From Bacteroidota bacterium (GTDB taxonomy: Bacteria; Bacteroidota; Bacteroidia; B-17B0; Aurantibacillaceae): a DNA stretch of 64,000 bases. Location: contig JAJNDK010000013.1 in the NCBI GenBank assembly GCA_021156365.1, positions 1 to 64,000 of the forward strand, written 5' to 3'. This document shows, one piece after another, positions 31,953-41,900 of the stretch. The notes below the pieces were generated by a model. It ran no database searches, had not been told where the DNA came from, and saw only the letters and a program-made list of their open reading frames with translations. Position 1 is the first letter of the stretch, and each line of letters opens with the position of its first letter. The position numbers and the translations under genes are program-made.

Positions 31953-33047
31953 TTATTTTTTACCTGTTTTTTTGTTCTGGGCAGTCTTCCCGGCGTTCTT
32001 TGACATATCAGTTTTTACAGAAGCTTTTGGATCTTCCTTTTGCGCTTCCTGCTTTATTGCTGCTTTCAGTTCTTTGTCCACAAAGTAGCTCTCAGCCACA
32101 TCTTTTGGGCGTTGGCCGTTCTCAAAGAAAACCAGCATGTCAGAGGCGACTTTTTCTTTGTCCTTTTTCACATCCTTTCTGCCGCTGATAGTGTCCACAA
32201 TTTCTTCCAGCCATTTGTAGAATTTTCCGAAGGATTGACCTTTGACCTGCTTGTTCTCTACATGCTTAGGCGTGGCTTTTGATTTTCCGCTTGCGTGAGC
32301 GGTTTTAATCGCTTCTTCGACAGCCACCAGCAGATCTTCTTCGTTCTCTACTGCTGCTTCGATCTGAATAACGGCGTGGGCGCTGATCCGGTCTTCTACA
32401 ATATCGTTGTAGACCTTCATGGGTAGTTTAGTCAGGATGATTAGGTTAGCAATATAACCGGGTGCTTTACCTGTTTTCCTTGCAATATCGGCTGGTTTCC
32501 ATCCGAAGTTCAGCAGGCGCTTTATTACCTCCGATTGTTCCAGCATGGAGAGCGGCTTGCCATCGTTGTGAATGATGTAATCCAATGTTTCCTGTTCCTG
32601 TGTCGGCGCTGGAACAATCTTTACCGGGACTCTTTCAATTTCGTGTCCTTTTGAAAGGGCAAGGTCAATGGCCCGCTTGCGTCGGTGGCCGTTTTTCAGA
32701 ATCACCTTATCGTCTTTATAGTATCCGGTCAGCGGTTCGAGTAGGCCGTTTTCCAAGATTGACTCCATTAACTCCTCGATCTCTTCGTATTTGATCCTTG
32801 GGTTCTTTGGGTTTGGTACTAAGAGCGCCGGGGAAAGGAGAACCAGCTTGTCCGTTCCCGGCATCTCCATTGGGGTTCCCTTCTTTCCGGAATGTATTCC
32901 CTTTACGGTCGTTTCGGCTGCTTTAACTAAATCACTGTTTTTGACTGTTGCCTTTTTACTTTCTGTTTTTGTTGCCATTTGTTTGTTGTTTTTAGAGGTT
33001 GATTTCTTTGTTTGTGTTTTGCCTTTGGCGGCTGCTTGCTTTTTCAT
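31953..33047 (-). CDS. ParB-like partition/DNA-binding protein
   Basis: A 364-residue protein. After a Lys-rich N-terminal tail (1-60) comes a ParB N-terminal domain (VPNPKNPRIKYEEIEEL, then the box GHRRKRAIDLA) and an HTH region (WKPADIARKTGKAPGYIANL). The C-terminus is Lys-rich and acidic. ParB-type proteins bind parS-like sites and hydrolyse CTP; here it may serve segregation or regulation of the element. No ParA gene lies next to it. The inverted repeat GTATGAT/ATCATAC upstream (33051-33087) may be an operator. It is convergent with the preceding operon. Confidence 0.78.
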   Translation of the reverse strand: MKKQAAAKGKTQTKKSTSKNNKQMATKTESKKATVKNSDLVKAAETTVKGIHSGKKGTPMEMPGTDKLVLLSPALLVPNPKNPRIKYEEIEELMESILENGLLEPLTGYYKDDKVILKNGHRRKRAIDLALSKGHEIERVPVKIVPAPTQEQETLDYIIHNDGKPLSMLEQSEVIKRLLNFGWKPADIARKTGKAPGYIANLIILTKLPMKVYNDIVEDRISAHAVIQIEAAVENEEDLLVAVEEAIKTAHASGKSKATPKHVENKQVKGQSFGKFYKWLEEIVDTISGRKDVKKDKEKVASDMLVFFENGQRPKDVAESYFVDKELKAAIKQEAQKEDPKASVKTDMSKNAGKTAQNKKTGKK

Positions 33048-33050
33048 TTT

Positions 33051-33087
33051 GTATGATTTTTAAATTTGTGTACGGTGTGTATCATAC
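33051..33087. promoter_or_regulatory. Inverted repeat before the ParB-like gene
   Basis: GTATGAT (33051-33057) and ATCATAC (33081-33087) with a 23-bp spacer, just 3 bp upstream of the ATG. A possible self-regulation site of the ParB-like protein. Confidence 0.38.
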
Positions 33088-33235
33088 GTTGTGCCACGAA
33101 TGGCTTGCAGGGCAATACTTTCAGAGAAATAGCGAGAAATTGGCTTCTTTTTGCTTGTGTCCTGGGTATTCGGATTTAATGTCCGGATTTGGCAGGCAGA
33201 TTAAGTGCCAGTTATGGTGAAGTACGGGAAATTTG

Positions 33236-33243
33236 TACATTTG
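33236..33243 (+). promoter_or_regulatory. -7 element for the GmrSD-type gene
   Basis: TACATTTG matches TAnnTTTG. It lies 18 bp before the ATG at 33262. Confidence 0.4.
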
Positions 33244-33261
33244 AAGGAATAAAAATAGCCT

Positions 33262-34650
33262 ATGGAAACTACGCCCATGCCGGATTTTACGGTTAAACAA
33301 ATACTTGCTTTAAAAAAAGAAGGAATGCTCAGCGCGAATCCTGAATATCAGCGCGGCGCAGTTTGGTCAGAAAATCAAAAGAAGAAACTTATAGACTCCG
33401 TACTGCGAGGTTACCCTTTACCATTGATCTATTTGCATTACAAGAAGAAGGAAGTTAGCGGAATGCTGAGAGAGTCATTTGAAATTATAGATGGCCAGCA
33501 AAGAATTAATGCCCTTTACGAATTTATGGAAGGTGCTATCACAAAATTGCTTGATCCGATCAAAGACGATAAAATAGCAAAGTTTCCTAATTTCATTAAA
33601 CAGGGCGATTGTCCTTGGGCTAACAAAAGCTTTGAGGACTTTAAAGGTGATTTGGGCTACTTACAAAGTAATTTTTTAGAGACAAAACTCCAGATTGTTA
33701 AAGTTATAACTGAAAGAGAAGACGAAGCCCGAGATCTGTTTATTCGATTACAAGCAGGATTACCCCTTAATGCTCAGGAAAAAAGAGATGCTTGGCCCGG
33801 CGGGTATACTGAATTTGTACTAAAGTTTGGCGGAAAGAAAGAAATAATGCGATATCCGGGACACGAGTTCTTTCAGAAATTAGTTGAAAGACAAAGTACT
33901 GATAGGGGCCGGGCGAGGCAATTATGCGCACAGGTAGGAATGTTATTCTTTGAAAGAGCCATTGAAGGGAACTGGCTGGAAATTGGCACTCAAGCATTGG
34001 ATGATTATTACTATAAGAACCTTGATTTTGATTTGGAATCTAAAGAAACCCAACGGTTCAGGATTATTTTAGATAAACTTTACGAAATATTCATAGACGC
34101 AAAAAGACCTAAGTTTAAAGGTCATGAAGTTATTCATCTTGTTTTGCTTGTAGACTCTTTACTAAACGATTATACCCGAAGCTGGGAGGATAGTTTTGCG
34201 TCCGCGTTTGATGCATTTCGTCTCCAAACTGGATTAGCGAAAAAAAGTAAAAAGGAAGGAATTACAAATGAATATTGGGATCAATATGCAAGCGGCACAC
34301 AGACGAACTCTGATCAGGGAGATTCGATTAAACTACGTCATACTTTCTTTTCAAAGAAAATGTTTGATATTATTCAGCCGAAATTAAAAGACTCTACTCG
34401 TGGGTATGGCGAACTGGAAAGAGAAATACTGTATTATAAATACAAAAAGACCTGCCAGGTGTTTGAATGTAAAGGTGAGATAAAATGGGGTGATTTGGAA
34501 ATTCATCATATCGATGAGCATCATAAGGGTGGGCAGACAACATTAGAAAATGGTGTGCCAGTTCATAAAGCCTGTCATCCAAAAGGAAGAGGAGCCGAGG
34601 AGTTTGCGAGAAAATGGAAAGAAGAAAAAGAAAAGAAATCAACAGTATGA
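33262..34650 (+). CDS. GmrSD-type protein (DUF262 with HNH)
   Basis: A 462-residue protein. The N-terminal DUF262 part contains NPEYQRGAVWS and the box IDGQQRINAL (76-85), a ParB-like nucleotide-binding segment of GmrS. The C-terminal part carries an HNH site: Cys398, Cys403, EIHHID (His415/416), Asn430 and ACHPKG (Cys438/His439). GmrSD-type enzymes cut modified phage DNA in type IV restriction; here S and D activities are in one chain. It overlaps the next gene by 4 bp. Its position beside the element suggests a defence gene. Confidence 0.82.
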   Translation: METTPMPDFTVKQILALKKEGMLSANPEYQRGAVWSENQKKKLIDSVLRGYPLPLIYLHYKKKEVSGMLRESFEIIDGQQRINALYEFMEGAITKLLDPIKDDKIAKFPNFIKQGDCPWANKSFEDFKGDLGYLQSNFLETKLQIVKVITEREDEARDLFIRLQAGLPLNAQEKRDAWPGGYTEFVLKFGGKKEIMRYPGHEFFQKLVERQSTDRGRARQLCAQVGMLFFERAIEGNWLEIGTQALDDYYYKNLDFDLESKETQRFRIILDKLYEIFIDAKRPKFKGHEVIHLVLLVDSLLNDYTRSWEDSFASAFDAFRLQTGLAKKSKKEGITNEYWDQYASGTQTNSDQGDSIKLRHTFFSKKMFDIIQPKLKDSTRGYGELEREILYYKYKKTCQVFECKGEIKWGDLEIHHIDEHHKGGQTTLENGVPVHKACHPKGRGAEEFARKWKEEKEKKSTV

Positions 34651-35021
34651 AACTTTTTTTAATACTCCTCAGTACTTTCGCTTCTACATTTATCCTTAGC
34701 CAAACCAAACCGGCCACTATTAAAGTCCGTAAAGACGCTTCGTTAATTGCAGATGGAAAAATGTATTATGTTCAAGACTGTAAGGTGTGCCATGATAATC
34801 CGAAACTCGGGCCAAAGTTAAATGGTGTTACGGAAAAGTATTCAAAACAATGGGTTATAGACTTTACCATTAACAGTGAAAAACTAATTCACCTCAAGGA
34901 TAAGCAAGCTCTGAAAATTTGGTTGGAATGGAAAAAAGCACCAATGACTGTTTACGAAGGAACTGTTCCGCCTGATTTTGGAGAGAAAATTTACGCTTAT
35001 CTTAAAACACTAAAAAAATAA
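34647..35021 (+). CDS. Secreted small c-type cytochrome-like protein
   Basis: A 124-residue protein with a signal peptide (MKLFLILLSTFASTFILSQ). The motif DCKVCH provides CxxCH for covalent haem, followed by GPKLNGV and a Met in KKAPMTVYEG that could be the axial ligand. This is a single-domain cytochrome c. It starts within the stop of the GmrSD gene (ATGA), an odd pairing. Haem function is inferred from the motif. A role in respiratory chains rather than defence is likely. Confidence 0.72.
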   Translation: MKLFLILLSTFASTFILSQTKPATIKVRKDASLIADGKMYYVQDCKVCHDNPKLGPKLNGVTEKYSKQWVIDFTINSEKLIHLKDKQALKIWLEWKKAPMTVYEGTVPPDFGEKIYAYLKTLKK

Positions 35022-35038
35022 AATAAACAATTTTAGAA

Positions 35039-35518
35039 ATGAAAATAATTACAGTTTTATTAGCTTTATTCGCCCTATCAACCTTAAGCTTTGAGTTTGC
35101 CGCTTCTACAAAATCTGATCCTAAAAACCTTATTGGGACTTGGGATTTTGTAGAACTACTCGACAGCAATAACAAACACATAGATACTTTGTGGGACGCT
35201 CAAGGTTTCATGGTGGCTACAGGCCCCGAAATGACTTTTAAAAAAGACAGTACATATTCTTTTAAATATACCAAGGTTGATAGTAGTAATGGCACCTGGA
35301 TATTTGATAAAAGGAGAAATGAAATTGTTCTAAAGCTATATTGGAAAAAACCATATGATGAAATTGCACAGTATATTATGACTCTTGGCCAATCAAAACA
35401 GGATGCAAATGGCGACTACTACGACTTAATCCCAGAGAAAATAATAGAATTAACTTCAAAAAAATTAGTCATTCTTGAAAAAGAAAATCGCCAAATGATA
35501 TATAAGAAAATTAACTAA
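35039..35518 (+). CDS. Secreted lipocalin-like protein
   Basis: A 159-residue protein with an N-terminal signal (MKIITVLLALFALSTLSFEF). The mature part starts LIGTWDFVEL, the hallmark of small lipocalin-like (GTW) domains of Bacteroidota, followed by strands TFKKDSTYSFKYTKVD and a Lys-rich C-terminus. Ligand unknown. Starts 17 bp after the cytochrome gene. Confidence 0.65.
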   Translation: MKIITVLLALFALSTLSFEFAASTKSDPKNLIGTWDFVELLDSNNKHIDTLWDAQGFMVATGPEMTFKKDSTYSFKYTKVDSSNGTWIFDKRRNEIVLKLYWKKPYDEIAQYIMTLGQSKQDANGDYYDLIPEKIIELTSKKLVILEKENRQMIYKKIN

Positions 35519-35936
35519 TTAGTCCTATTCTATTAAGAATAAGTCCAACAATTAGCAATACTAAGGGAAGAAGCAGAGATACTAAAAAATAGGTCATAAA
35601 TAACTTGCCTTTGTAATACGGATACTTTTGTTGTAATTGTTTATATCTATGATTGTGAAAAATTAGAAAATAATTCATTAGAACCACAGGCAACGCAAAT
35701 AGGACAATACCGCTCACGACATTACTCAAATACCTTGGTAAAAAGTCCAGTTCGATATGATAAAAGTAATAGCCTAATATATGCTTTTGAAGAATAGTCA
35801 TTATCAAGATAAGATTTAGCATCATTGACAATGACATAAACATCATACTTGGCAATGCCCACGCATTTTTATTTTTCGGGATAGATTTTGCCTTTGTAAT
35901 TATATCTACCCAAATCCTATAGTATATTCCTAACAT
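35511..35936 (-). CDS. Four-helix membrane protein, possible RHS immunity protein
   Basis: A 141-residue protein with about four hydrophobic helices (PSMMFMSLSMMLNLILIMTI, VVSGIVLFALPVVLMNYFLI, FMTYFLVSLLLPLVLLIVG) separated by charged loops. No family was recognised. It lies 41 bp downstream of the huge RHS gene in the same direction. The RHS tip is Gly/Ala-rich and hydrophobic, so this protein may protect the producer. Its 3' end overlaps the lipocalin gene by 8 bp. The link to immunity is inferred from position. Confidence 0.5.
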   Translation of the reverse strand: MLGIYYRIWVDIITKAKSIPKNKNAWALPSMMFMSLSMMLNLILIMTILQKHILGYYFYHIELDFLPRYLSNVVSGIVLFALPVVLMNYFLIFHNHRYKQLQQKYPYYKGKLFMTYFLVSLLLPLVLLIVGLILNRIGLIS

Positions 35937-35977
35937 CTAATTCCGTTTCTGTGTAAAGATACTAAAACAGACTAACA

Positions 35978-38900
35978 TCACTTACCTCCGTACAAATCAC
36001 CTTCATTCATAACTCCCTGATCATTCATTTGCTGATTCCACTGTGCTTCATTAGGATCATCGACCATTTTGTTATATCTCTGTGTTTCAGATATTGTCTT
36101 ATAATACCAATGCCACGCTCTACCTGCGTTAAATCCTAAACCAATAACTCCTGTTGCATTGCCAACAGTTGCTGCTGCTGTACCACCAAGGTTAAGGAAG
36201 GACATCGCATTTGCGACCGTTCCAATAGTGCCAACTCCCACTTCTGATGCATCTACGATGCTTACATTACTTAACCCACCTTGCTGATATTGATCGTAAA
36301 TTTGGAATGCGCCTAAAGATGAAGTCAGTATGTTTAAACCGAGTCCGCCTAATTTCACATTTGTATTCCAGTTTAATTTCTGTTGCGCTGTAGCAGATCT
36401 GATATCGCCAGCACGTGTAACTATTGGTCTGGTTTTTCCTTTAGTAGTAACGTAATTCTTGAAATCTAAATCTTCCTGCCATTTTCCGTAACTTGCGTCT
36501 GCTCCGCCAACAACTGCACCGGCTACAGCAAGTCCAGAAGAACCAGAACTGGAAGAACTTCCTCCAAACCATTGCGAACTTCCTGTGCCTTTATTAAAAA
36601 CATTATGTTGTCCATCTAAAGCGCCACCCGCATAATGTGTTAATGTTACATTCGGACCATATTTATCATTAATGGTGGTTTTATCGTAAGTCTTCGTTTT
36701 CTCATTGTAAACGGCATTTACCTCGTCGTCGTTAGCCCCATTCGGGTCAACTTTCCAAATTGGGCTATTACTGAAGGCGTGATAAGGTGACATCCAAGGT
36801 TTATCAACTGGATCTCTGTTCCACCTACGGCCCAAACGAGTATCATACTCCCAATACTCTGCGGTATAGAGATTCCCGTTTCCGGCAATTTCGTTGTCAG
36901 CTTCCTGTCCATTGAAGCCGTACCTATAATCCGAACTACTAAAAGTCCTTCCGGGCATTGGAGCTCCAAAGGGATAGTAATCTGTGGCACTAACGATCTC
37001 GGCTACATAGTAGTCATTTTCGTCGTCACTGTCAGCATCTACGGGCCTTTTCTTGTCGGTAACCACCGTTTGGACGTTGCCCAGGTGGTTAGTCAGCTCA
37101 TATTTTTTATTGCCCAGTTCATGCGGCAATTTGGAGCTGACCAGCACCCGCTCATTGCTCAGGCCCGGATCCGGGTCGGTATCAATATTTTCAAAGAACC
37201 CTGTTGTAGCATTCACGTCTGCAGTGAACTCCGTAAAGATAGGACTTTCTGCTTCACGATCAAAGAGGCCGATCCTGGAGCTGCCATAAATATCACTTTC
37301 GATCAATTGCAGGTTTTTGGTATAGCTGCCCGAACCATGATCGGTATAGGTGATCTTATAGGTATTCATCACATTGCCCTGGGCATCGCGCTGGTAGAGC
37401 GTATACTCCCATAAGGTCTGATCTTTCAGGCTGCCGTCCGGATTTTTGGTCCGGGCGATCTTCATGACCCTGTTGCCTTTGGAATCATAGCGGAATTCCA
37501 GGTCGGGCTTCGTGCTTGCACCGGTGCGGGTGATCTGCTCTATTTTTCCGTATACATTCCAGCTGATATTGTCGATCTGCTCGGCTGCGTCCTCTTCCAG
37601 GTTACCGATCTCATCGTACTCATAATTGCCGGAACTTTGATTTTCGATATCGGAAGTAAGTGGCGTAGAAGAGGCATGTTCTTCCACATACCCCAATCGG
37701 TTTGTATTATAGGCAAGCCCGCTGAGTGGAGTAGGTACCACTGTGTTTGTAGAAGCTAAATAATTATACTCCAGGTTATCCATGTCGGCAAAAGCGTAGG
37801 AACTGTTCTGCATTCTGCGCCAAAGGGTATTTATATTCCCATTGGCATCATAGGTATAGTTGGTGAAATTAGTCTCTGCATTCAGACTGTGATCCCATTT
37901 ATTAAAGCCTCCATCAGTAATATCATTGATTACGGCGAGGCCTGCGTCCGGTGCAGAGTCATACCCGTAGAAAGCAGCGGATTTTTTGATCCGGTTCAGC
38001 TGATCGTAATAAAAACCCTGCAACAATGGCATTCCATGATTGGAGTAATCGTAGTTGATACCTGCCGGGTTTACGATAGTAGTCCCCATGTGCTTGATAT
38101 TGCCATTATACAAATTGGGCAGATCGGCTGCGTTGCTCGTGGTCACATCGCTTATATCTGCAAACGGATCAGCCGCGGCGAGGTAGCCGGTACTTGCACC
38201 ATTGCGGATCGGCACATAATCCTTGTGCAGGATAACAGAACCTCCTCCAATGCTTGTCTGCTCAAAATACCCGAGATCATAGGAAGTAGCATCTACTCCC
38301 ACGAGGCTGTGGATATCCTGTTCTGCACTGAGGTAGGCCAATGCATCACTGCCGCCACTTTCCACATAGGCATCGCGTCCCGGATCGTTTACCTTGCTCA
38401 GCACAGTGCCGTTCATTCCTTTTATCCAGCCCTGGATAGTATAAAAATGATCGATACCCTGCACTTTGTGGCTGCCTAACTCTGTGCGGGCCAGTGGTCC
38501 GTGCAGGTAATAGAAATATTTCGCATCCTTATCCCAGAAATAACCGTCGCGCGAAGTCCATGCCTCTAACAGCCGGTTATCCGCATCATACACATAACGG
38601 TGATGGAATTCGTCTGTCATTCCGTCCTGGTAATGCACGGCATTTACTTTGCCGCTCAGCAGATCGTATTCATAATCGGTACGTCTGTCGCCCATCGTTT
38701 CGGTGAGGTTATACCTGTCGGTATTGATCTGGCTTTTTACATTGCCATGTACATCATAACTGTAGTGCGTGGTGTTCTCTGCAATACCGTCGCCATCCGT
38801 ATCGATTCCGGTGGAAGCCACCCGCCCGCGCATCAGATCATTCTGAAATCCGGATTGGGAGTAAGTAGCATAGTCGTAAACGGTACCGGTAATTTGTTTT

Positions 38901-41900
38901 TTCGAAGAGCTGTTGATCCAGCCTGCAAAGTTCAGCGGATTGCTCACCTGGTGAGTAGAGGCGCTGACCGAAGCGTGAAGTGCACTGCTGCTGAGCTCAC
39001 CTACCTGCGTGATCCGTCCTAATGCATCGTATTTGGTATAGCTGAAACGTTTCAAACTGCTAATGGATTGCGCCTGCTTCGGATTTTGTGACAATACCAT
39101 ACGCCCCAGACGATCGTAATAAAAATTGCTGGTGTCATAATCATGATCCGGAATGATCTGGCTTACCAGCTGATTCAGTGAATTGTAAGTATACACTGTA
39201 GCCATCGTATGATTGGGTGTCAGCGATGTTGGTGGAGTAGCGTTCCTGTTGTTGACTACAGTGGCCAGCACTGTTCCTGTAAGCACTGCTACACCTTCCG
39301 GCGGTACGGTTTTGATCAGGTTGCCGCCCTGGTCGTAATAATAAAGGGTGTAATGGTATTTGGTACTTTCATACTCCACATTCAGGCGCTCGGCTGCTTT
39401 CAGACACTTGGTGATATAGGCGTTTTTGAACGTAGCTACCTGTCCTGCCACATACTGCTGGTATGCAGCGTTTGCATTGGCGGTGGCGATATCCTGTAGC
39501 TGTGTAACACAATCATTATTGGTGCCGTCATATTCCTCTACCGGAGTAGGAGAGATAACCGGGTGTGTGATGCAATAACGCCCGCAGTTTTCGAAGGAGA
39601 ACTGGGCAAAGGTTTGTACGATCGGAAAATTCTCACAGAATGGCCGGCTGCTTATAAGGCAGGGATCATCCAGTAATGCGTCCAGGTAGCCGATGTAATC
39701 GCTCAGGCACTGGCTGTTGGCCGAGCAGAACTGATCGAGCGGAATAAAATAATAGGATTCCGGATGTTCCAGTATATTCTCCGGCAGAAGAACTGCCGCA
39801 CCATGAGGTGTAAAAGGATCGGCAAGGGCATCGTTTACTGCATCTGCCACAGCCGCATAAGCTTCAGCATACGTTATATATTGTGCAGTGCAGGCGTTGA
39901 GGCCCCGCTCACAAAACTCTGTTTCCGTAAGGTATAAAGGATGATCGGTATCCGTATAAACGGATGTGGATACAAGAGTGTTGGCCAGGAAATTTGCATA
40001 ATCGGTACTGCAGGTAGCTGCCAGCGTGGAAGGATCCGGCAGGGTATATTCACCCACCGGCTGAATATCATTACAGTTCTCGCATTTTTTCACCGGCCAG
40101 CAGGTACTCACGGTCAGGGACCCGTGTCCGTCCACCATAGGTGATCCGACCGCCCAGGCTCCTGTCCAGGTATAGTAAGTGCCGTCCTCGATGGCTGTTA
40201 CATCCACTTCCGTAATAGCGACACTGGCTCCGTCTCCGTACATAGCAATGGGATCACCGCCCGGACCTTTCTGGTCGTAGGAGATCTTACAGGCAGTGAC
40301 ATAACAGTGTCCGCCTATTGTGCGGGAACCATCTACCAGGCAGTCTACTTCATATACAATGTTATAGGTGTACTGGTCACCGACTACAGCTCCCTGTTCA
40401 ATATAATAAGCTGTTCCGGGGCCACCGCCTAACTGTGCAGCCAGTGCAGGTGTAAATTCGGGATAGGTGCTTAATGGTGTAAGCGCATTGTCTGCTACAT
40501 CACCGTGCACATTAATGGCATTGAGCAGGTCTTTCACTGCTTCGTAATTATCATACTCCGGGCCGTCGCACAACAGTTCGGGAACTTCACAATCCATCAA
40601 AGGAACCGTAGTAGCTCCGCCACCATCGTTGTGTGAGAGTGTAACGATGCAGGTGGTAGGAGTAAGAAGGCCGGTAGCCGTTTTGATCCCGTTTATCACA
40701 AGCAGGATATTTCCGGTAGCCGGATCTTTTTGGAAACTTTCTACGTACTGGTAGTCGTATCCGCTTAAGGGCAGTGTACAGGCGCTTGTAAGTGTGAGTG
40801 TATGCGAGCTGGCGCTGCTGCTGATCGTAAAAGAATTATGCGAGCCCCCATCGGTCCATTCCCAGGTATGGCCGGAAGCGCCTGCACCCAGGTGACTCAT
40901 GATGGCAGGAGTAAGCATTGCTTCGTAGCCCGAACCGGGCGTATTGAGATCTACACCGCTTGTGGAAAGCAGGTCCGACCCACCGGCATTGTTCATCAGC
41001 GCGCTCATCAGGATGGCGAGGTCTCTGCCGGTATCCGATGGCCGGCATACCTCCTGTTCAATATCAACACTGCAGCCCGCCAAAGGCAAACAGGTAGTTC
41101 CGCTGAGAGCAAATGGTACACCTGCTGCTTTTACCTGCAGGGTAAAACCATACAGGCCGGCGGAAACATTGGTGATGGTGCTCGAAATAGAAACCACTTC
41201 ATCGATATCGCCGAAACTACTAAGACCGGCAGGTTTCACTAGGGTAAGCAGGCTGCTGCAGGCTGCTTCGCCCGCGCTTACCAGGTTGGTACCGCTGCCG
41301 CTTGCCGCAGGATCTGTTTTGTAGTTGAAGCTTACGGTAAGTGTATTCGTGCTTACGGAAGCATTGTACAACATGAATTTGAAATCATCTCCTAAGTTTG
41401 CAGGCGCTACGATATTATCGTAAAGACGCTTGGTGAAAGAGGGCGACACCCATAGCGGTAGATTGGTGGAACTAAGATCATCGCTGGTAGAGACCTGGTC
41501 CAGCTCACCTTTTGCGATCTGGTCGAGCAGGTAACGCAGTTCGCCTGCAAGCGGACAACTACCGCTTTGCGCATAATATTGCTGATCGGCTACTGCCTGC
41601 AATTGACCCAGGTAGTCGAGCGGGTTATTGCTGCTGCTGCCGGTGAGTGATTGCCCGTAATCATTACCAGAGCTGAAGCGTTTTGTTTTGTTTTGATAAT
41701 AGCCTTTGTCATACACGTTACAGCCCTGTCCGTCGTCGAAAATGCCCCATCCTACAATAGATCCCGGGCCGGGCGATGATGTACTGTATGTGCCAAGATA
41801 AAGATAAACAGCCTGTGTAAATAAATCAGGGGTATAGGTATAAATCGTACCCGGAGAAATTGGATCTACATTGGATGCCGGGTTATATACGTCAAAACGT

